A DNA stretch of 64,000 bases. Source: Carnegiea gigantea (lineage: Eukaryota > Streptophyta > Magnoliopsida > Caryophyllales > Cactaceae). Location: contig JAKOGI010001350.1 in the NCBI GenBank assembly GCA_029747015.1, positions 117,501-181,500 on the forward strand, read 5' to 3'. Below are positions 57,771-64,000 of the stretch, piece after piece (position 1 is the first letter of the stretch; every line of letters begins with the position of its first letter). A model generated the notes under the pieces. It worked only from the letters and a program-made list of their open reading frames with translations, was not told the origin of the DNA and did not search any database. The position numbers and the translations under genes were made by a program.

Positions 57771-58846
57771 GTACAATAATTATCAAATTAATTTGAAGGA
57801 AAGAGATTGAGATGTGTTTATCAAAAGCTCTAATATTTAAGGTAGCTTGGTAATGAGAGATGGAAGAAATCAAATCAATTTATCAAGTGAATTTGCTTTC
57901 TGCCACTACTAGTGACAAGGGATGGAAAAATATCAAACTACTAAAATAGTTACATCTATTTGTAGTTCGATGATCTAATTGCTCGATTCTCATCAGTTAA
58001 TTGCGGGTGGGGTAGAGATACACTTGCTAGAAACTTATTGGCACTTTTTCCATGGCACTAAGATGAATTCAAACACTGGTAGAAATGGTTGGTATTGTCT
58101 TTACCTATGTGAAAAAAGGGAACAAAGAGGGCGTTGATTGAATAAATAGTGTGTTGTGCTATATACTTTGATAGGCTTAAAGCATTATATATAGACAAGC
58201 ATGTTATTCTTTCTCTATACATAGGCATTTTTTTCTGTGTGTGAAGTGTTCATTGATTACCTTTCCGTTCCTCGAGAAAGTAGAAGCAATAGCACTAATT
58301 TAATGGTTCTGTTCCTAGCCATATAGAATTCCTTAAACCACTTTTTAAAAACTCATTTGAACTTTTTGAAAAACAAGCCTTTCGCGTGATATTTGTTTTG
58401 AGATGCCAAAAGTACGCCCCAAAAAAAAGGCCAAATAGTTGCTAAGGTCTTATTCTTTTTGCCATAGAGCGTAATAAGCTTGCAGTTTCTTCCAATTCTT
58501 ACATCTCTGACAAATTCTTGTTGCTTCATGCATCTTCTTGTAGCTCCTTACATTTCCTTTATAGCAATTATCAATGAGTGTATATTTTTGTGCTGGTTTA
58601 TGACTCGTTTAACTTATGGTAATGTATCAACTTTTATAACATTGTAGTTGCCATTTTATTTTTCTCTCATCTTTGTAGAAATATGTATATTTCTTTATAT
58701 ACTATCAATATTGAAAATCTATATATATTATGATGAACACAATGTTTGTGTAAATATAAAAAAATTATGACAAATATACATGTGTATATGCAATCAACAT
58801 AAAAATCTATCTATTCCCCTTTATTCGATAAAATTTTAGTTCAAAC
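57771..58846. other. AT-rich host sequence
   Basis: There is no recognisable gene. The undisturbed host sequence before element X would read AGTGGAAGG-ACTAT-GTACAATAATT. Confidence 0.55.
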
Positions 58847-58863
58847 GTTTTATGATAAACATA

Positions 58864-60347
58864 CACAATAGAGATACTAGCTCTCTTTCTCTCTAGCTGC
58901 TCTCTCTGTCTCTAGCTATTTACAGAACACAGAACGGTCACTTAGGGTCCGCCGAATCAGCCCGGCAGCCGATGCCAACAGCTTGCACGGAGTCAACCAG
59001 TACACCGGAGTCCGCACCACAATAGCTTGCCTCATATATAGCTAATATGGGCCAGCTTCAGGGGGTTTTGTTGGCGACCTGAAACGGTAGATTGGGTCAC
59101 CGGCGTTGTCAGCTTTCTCACATCAGAGCGAAAGCCGGCAGTGGTGGCCGTCGACGGTGAGTCCTTCCCTGAGGTCTCTCTGTTCGGGGTCTCTGAGTAC
59201 CAAAGTCCGCCACCGTGACCCTGTGCAGGCTTCTTCCCGCACCAGCAACCCGATTTCCAGCGGGCTCCTCGGGTTAGTTTCCCCTGAGGCTACTGTTGGT
59301 GCCCTTGGTTTCTTAGGTTAGTCTCTCTGTTTGACGCCATTATCGACACAAGGGGATTGAACCTCAAGCTGCGTTCTAGATCCTTCACAGTGTGGCTATT
59401 CATCTCCAAATCTCAGGTTCCCCCTGTCTCTCCCTTTTCTTCTTAAATTGCTATTCTTTTTCAGTTAGGTTACCATAATTTCTAGTTTGCCTAATCTTTG
59501 GTTTGTTTCACGAGTTCTGGTTTCTGGCTGCTTTGCTCCATTTTAGGCTAAATCTTTGGTTTGTTTCACAATTGTTAACTGAGGATTGTAGTTGGAGGGC
59601 CTCGTTTTTTGTGGCTTGCTTGTGTCTCCCTGGTAGTTTTGGTATCTGGCTCAAGTTTAGTGCCCTTGCTACATTAGAGTTCACTCCTCATTAGTCCCTG
59701 CAGCATTATTACTCTTTGCCCTTGTGACTAGTTTATTTGTCGTTGTTATTTACTAGTTTTAGTAAGTTTCTTGGCAATTTTATTCTAATTATTAGTATTA
59801 GTTCGGTGGTTGTACTAGTATTTGTCTTCTATTGGTTAGCATTTTGTTGTAATCCTCTGCCATTGGCTTTAGCAATATTATTTTCATTATTAGTGCTGCA
59901 ATTAGTTTCAGTTTCTCCAAGTAGTTTTTGTTAAGTTTTTGCTACTATTACTTGGTTCAATCCTTTCAAGTTTTTGGTCGGAAATTGATTTGTAAGTACC
60001 ATAGAATCGGTTTCTGAGTGCACTGTTAGCTTTTTTTTGGTGCTGTTGCTTGCGGTATTAGTTTTAATCACTATTAGTTTTAATCTCTTTGGTGTGTATT
60101 GTTGTTGCTGTGTTGGGTGTGTTAGTATTATCGCTTATAGTTACCTGTTTTAGTTAGTAGCCTTCGTTTGACTAGGGTGTTTCTTCTAGCCGAGTAGAGT
60201 CCTAGGCTTCTTTTCTTAGCCTTTGGCCCTTTGTAACCAGGGTCTCTTTCTTTTTAGTTTTCAGCGCCTGGTTCCGTTCCCCTTTCAGTTCCCTTTGTAG
60301 TTAGTGGCGAGCAATGTAGTAGCTTTAGCCAGTCCTCCGGGGGGTAG
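58864..60347 (+). other. LINE 5' untranslated/leader region
   Basis: It is CT-rich at the very start (58882-58920: repeated CTCTCT and TAGCTGCTCTCTCT), then GC-richer, then T-rich. Several short frames here (59106-59321, 59503-59694, 59737-59934) show no protein likeness. In this clade the leader can act as promoter, but nothing specific is visible. Confidence 0.6.
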
Positions 60348-63245
60348 GGGGTCAGGAAGGGTGGAGGGTTTCGGAAGGTGCGCCTAGCGTCATGGAATAT
60401 TGGGTCTCTTACGGGCAAGTCCATAGAATTAGTTAAATCTTTGCATAGACATAGGATTACTATAGCTTGTGTTCAAGAGACGAAGTGGGTGGGAGCTAAG
60501 GCTAGGGAAGTTGATGGGTACAAATTATGGTATTCGGGGTCAAGTAAGGCGAGAAATGGAGTTGGCATCTTAGTTGAAAAGGAGTTGGTTGACTTTGTTG
60601 TTGAAGTGACGCGTAAGAGTGACCGAATTATGGCCATTAAGGTTTTGGTGGGTTCAGAAGTCACAAATGTGGTTAGTGTGTATGCTCCTCAAATAGGTCT
60701 TCCAGATGATATTAAGAAGGATTTTTGGGAGGATTTGGATATGGTCACCCAGGATATACCTCGGAGCGAGAAACTTTTCATAGGAGGAGACTTTAATGGC
60801 CATATTGGTGTTGACTCAGACGGGTATGATTCGACCCATAGGGGTTTCGGTTTTGGGGAGAGAAACAGCAGAGGAGTTTCGGTACTGGACTTTGCGGTGG
60901 CTTATGAATTGTTGGTGGCAAACTCCTTTTTCAAGAAGAAGAAGGACGACTTGGTGACCTTTAGGAGTGGCTCCTCAAAGACCCAAATTGATTACTTCCT
61001 GATGAGGACTGATAGTCAGAGGTTTTGTAAGGATTGTAAGGTGATTCCTAGTGAGTGTCTAGAAACTCAGCATAGGTTGCTAGTGTTGGATGTAGAGTTC
61101 AAATGTTCAAAGTGAAAGAAGAGGAGAGTCGGAGACCCTAGAGTTAAGTGGTGGACCCTTACGAAGGATAATGTCGTGTTATTATCAGAGAGGATTACTG
61201 AAGAGGGAGCTTGCAGGCGAGTAGAAGATGCGGATAAAATATGGGAAGCGATGGCAGATTGTATTCGAAGGTGGGCTAAAGAAATCCTCGGTACGTCTAG
61301 AAGAGGTGGCTACAAGATGAAGGGTGCCTGGTGGTGGAACGAGGAGGTTAAGGAGAGAGTCAAGGAGAAAAAAGAGGCATACGCTGATTTCTTGAACAGT
61401 GGAGCGGATGGAGAGAGAGAGATTAGTAGAGTTAGATATAAGGCTGCGAAGAAGGTCGCCAAGAAAGCTGTAGCGGTAGCGAAGAGCTTGGCTTATGACA
61501 GGCTATACCATAGACTGGCAACCAAGGAATGGGAGAAGGAAGTCTTCAAACTAGCAAGGGCTAGGGATAGAAGAACGAGGGATTTAGGTGTCGTGAGGTG
61601 CATCAAGGATGAAAATGGTAAGGTGTTGTCTGAGGATGCAGAAATCAAGGAGAGATGGCAAAGGTACTTTTCCAAACTCCTCAATGGTGAAGTGGTGGAA
61701 GATTCTCGTGGTAGCGTTAGAGAGAGTAGCGAGATGCAACTGGGTCCGCAAGTGTGTGGTCGTATCAGAAAGGACGAGATTAAAGAGGTCTTACAGAAGA
61801 TGACCAACGGGAAGGCAGAGGGTCCAGATCAGATACCAGTAGAAGTGTGGAAGTATTTGGGTGAAGAAGGATTAGAGTGGCTAATGGAGCTTTTCAATAT
61901 CATTTTTAGGACCGCTAAAATGCCCAAAGAGTGGAGGTGCAGCACAGTCATCCCCCTGTATAAGAACAAAGGTGATATTCAAGATTGTAACAATTTTAGG
62001 GGTATAAAGTTGCTCAGTCATTCTATGAAGTTATGGGAGAGGGTGATTGAGAGAAGGTTGCAGAAGATCGCTACGATTTCAGAGAACCAATTTGGTTTTA
62101 TGCCGGGCAGGTCGACTACGGAGGCGATTTACCTCCTTAGAAGGCTCATGGGTTTGTACAGAGGTAGAAAGACGGACCTTCATATGATATTCATTGATCT
62201 GGAAAAAGCATATGATCAAGTTCGCGTGAAGTGGTATGGAGATATTTGGAGAGGAAAGAAGTGTCACCCTTGTATATCCGAGTTATTAAGGATATATACG
62301 AGGGAGGTAGGACGAATGTTAAGATGCCAGGAGGGGTCACAAATGACTTCTTCGTTGGTATGGGCCTGCATCAGGGTTCAGCCTTAAGCCCCTTTCTTTT
62401 CACTATAATTATGGATGTACTTACTAGAGGGATTCAAGATGAGCTACCCTGGTGTATGTTATTTACAGATAACATTGTTCTTATAGATGAGACCAGGCAG
62501 GGTGTTAATGACAAGTTGGAGCGATGGAGGCATACTCTAGAATCTAGAGGCTTTAGAGTGAGCAGATCGAAAACAGAATACCTTCATTGCTGCTTCAGTG
62601 GAAGAGTAAATAAGGGGGGAGAAGTCACCCTAGATGGGAGGTCGATTACTAAGGTTGATAAGTTTAAATATTTAGGCTCGATCATTCAGCAGAATAGGGA
62701 TATTGACGAAGACATTAGCCAGCGTATAAAAGTGGGCTGGCAAAAATGGAAGTATGCCTCAGGTGTGCTGTGTGATAAGAGGGTGTCCCTAAGTTTGAAA
62801 GGCAAAGTCTATCGCATGGTAGTTAGGCCGGTTGTTCTCTATGGATCGGAATGTTAGCCTTTAAGAAAGACGCAGGTTCAAAGGTTGATGGGAGCAGAGA
62901 TGAGGATGATTTGGTGGATGTGTGGATATTCGAGAATGGACAGAATTAGGAATGGAGTTATCCGGGACTTAGTTAAAGTAGCTCACATCGATGATAAGAT
63001 GAGAGAAATGAGACTTCGATGGTTTGGCCATGTGAAAAAGGAGGAGTGTGGAGGCTCCAGTAAGGAGATGTGAGATGATCAGCATCCCCGAAGGCAAAAG
63101 AGGGAGGGGACGACCTAGGAAGAGTTTGGAAGAGGTGATTAGAGAGGTCTTGAAAGTTGTCGGTTTGACGGAGGACCTGACTCAGGATAGGAAGCTTTGG
63201 CGGAATAGGATTAGGATCTTAGCTCGTAGAGAGCCCACCCCGTAG
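60348..63245 (+). pseudogene. LINE endonuclease-reverse transcriptase, broken
   Basis: The frame is open from just after TAG 60345. The first family-like residues are RLASWNIGSLTGKS (60381 on), preceded by a GTG where a start Met may once have been. The endonuclease has SWN, QETKW, FIGGDFNGHIG, SSKTQIDYF and a final HRLLVLDVEF. TGA at 61113 interrupts. RT has [46 protein letters not shown], then a frameshift near 62228, then [11 protein letters not shown] and [10 protein letters not shown]. The last should be FADD, so the second catalytic Asp is Asn. A TAG at 62855-62857 and a second shift near 63055 precede the C-terminal RWFGHV and GKRGRGRPRKSLEEV segments usual for RTE. It would nick target DNA and prime reverse transcription there. 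This copy is dead. Confidence 0.92.
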
Positions 63246-63622
63246 CTGTCGATGGGTGCAGGGGCTTAGTGCTGGTAGTGGTTCTTTTCGCATGGCTTGT
63301 TTATTTGCAGGTAGTACTTCCTTTTGGGAGGAGTCCTCGTTTGCTCACCTGCGGACTGCTAAGGTATGTCACCTTCCTCTGATAGATTGTTTTTACACTA
63401 CATAGCTCCAGCCACTTGCCTTTTTTATATCGTGGTCATTCTTGGATATGTGACCCTTCAATGTTTTCGCAAAGGCTTTTTTCACAAAATCTTTTTTTGT
63501 GGGTCTCTTGGAATCAGTCTTTCTATGGGTAAGAATGCCCGTAGAGGTAAGATTGCCTACAGTTGGATCTCCCCAGGCCCCGCGAAAGCGGGACCCGCAT
63601 TAGGAGGTGTTGTTGTAGTGTA
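63246..63622 (+). other. LINE 3' untranslated region
   Basis: It is short and non-coding, with GC-richer words near its end (CCCCGCGAAAGCGGGACCCG, 63577-63596, an imperfect hairpin) and a TTG-rich terminus. The hairpin plus short repeat may be the site the RT recognises. Confidence 0.55.
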
Positions 63623-63639
63623 GTTTTATGATAAACATA

Positions 63640-64000
63640 ATATGTCTTCAATAAATATAACACAATAAACCTACATGGTGAATAATTATCTTTTTTTAGC
63701 AAGTATAGAGAAAATAGTCAAAGATGCATTTGTAATTATAATATAAAAGTTTTATTTAGATTTGACTTTCGACATTAATCATATATGAAAATAATCTAAC
63801 AGTAGGTGACTTAAACATTTCAACTATTTCACCTCTATGTTAGCTCATGACAATTTAGTTGCTATTATTGTACAATTGAACATTGGGTGGTTCATCCTCA
63901 TTTGAGTCTTTTGCTGCGATTTCTCTACCCTGTTTACATAGAATAATGAAATTATGGAGAGCATAAGAAACAATAATTATCTTAATCTGCTGCTCCAATT
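63640..64000. other. AT-rich host sequence, no gene seen
   Basis: This is AT-rich flank continuing the host sequence left of the LINE. Confidence 0.55.

Larger units (their letters stand above)
58864..63622 (+). mobile_element. RTE-type LINE, near full length
   Basis: GTTTTATGATAAACATA flanks it at 58847-58863 and 63623-63639, a perfect 17-bp target duplication, so both ends are known. It is about 4.76 kb: a long 5' leader, one broken endonuclease-RT frame (60348-63245), and a short 3' end. The 3' end has no poly-A and finishes in GGTGTTGTTGTAGTGTA. A TTG-rich tail, a single ORF and the lack of RNase H are features of the RTE clade. Confidence 0.9.

Overview
This is plant nuclear DNA from a repeat-packed chromosome region. 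The lineages present (CACTA with an En/Spm-type transposase, Athila-like and Tat-like Ty3/gypsy elements, a chromovirus, an RTE-type LINE) point to a flowering plant with a large genome. I cannot name the species. I recognise no host gene. Transposable elements whose ends I could place cover roughly 90% of the window, and nearly all their reading frames are broken by stops and frameshifts.

Layout. 1-1919: AT-rich host sequence. 1920-7187: a CACTA element with a decayed transposase gene, carrying a 531-bp Mutator-like MITE at 6481-7011. The unoccupied form of the CACTA target lies at 8684-8980. 9695-18050: an Athila-like, pol-less LTR element on the minus strand in a rare LTR-internal-LTR-internal-LTR form, flanked by AGTGC. 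18385-57765: a small LTR element (called X here, flanked by ACTAT) that was about 3.4 kb and is now spread over 39.4 kb. Three elements landed in its left LTR: a solo LTR (18671-20129), a 16.8-kb Tat-like element T (20409-37237) and a pol-less Athila-like element A (37615-55298). T carries a 4.2-kb solo-LTR-like insertion in its reverse transcriptase. A carries a 10.7-kb chromovirus C (39805-50458). Removing every insert and one target-duplication copy leaves a 1263-bp left LTR, against 1262 bp for the uninterrupted right LTR. 58864-63622: a near full-length RTE-type LINE with a perfect 17-bp target duplication.

The most unusual content is inside T. Its sense strand has gag, protease, RT and two RNase H regions but no integrase. 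Downstream on the opposite strand lie a decayed gene with two apparent introns, a TATA box and a C-terminal helical region, and then four tandem paralogous small genes (33972-36458), three of them with their own TATA box. Two arrays of a 59-bp hairpin-containing repeat bracket the larger antisense gene. I do not recognise the four-gene family. It is the best candidate here for an undescribed system.

Other points of note are two independent copies of a pol-less Athila-like family with the same architecture, an extra acidic-repeat ORF upstream of gag in the chromovirus, and inactivating catalytic changes in the chromovirus integrase and LINE RT that fit cytosine deamination. All coordinates and alignments were made by eye. 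Element ends backed by target duplications are firm. Exon and domain edges inside decayed genes are approximate.
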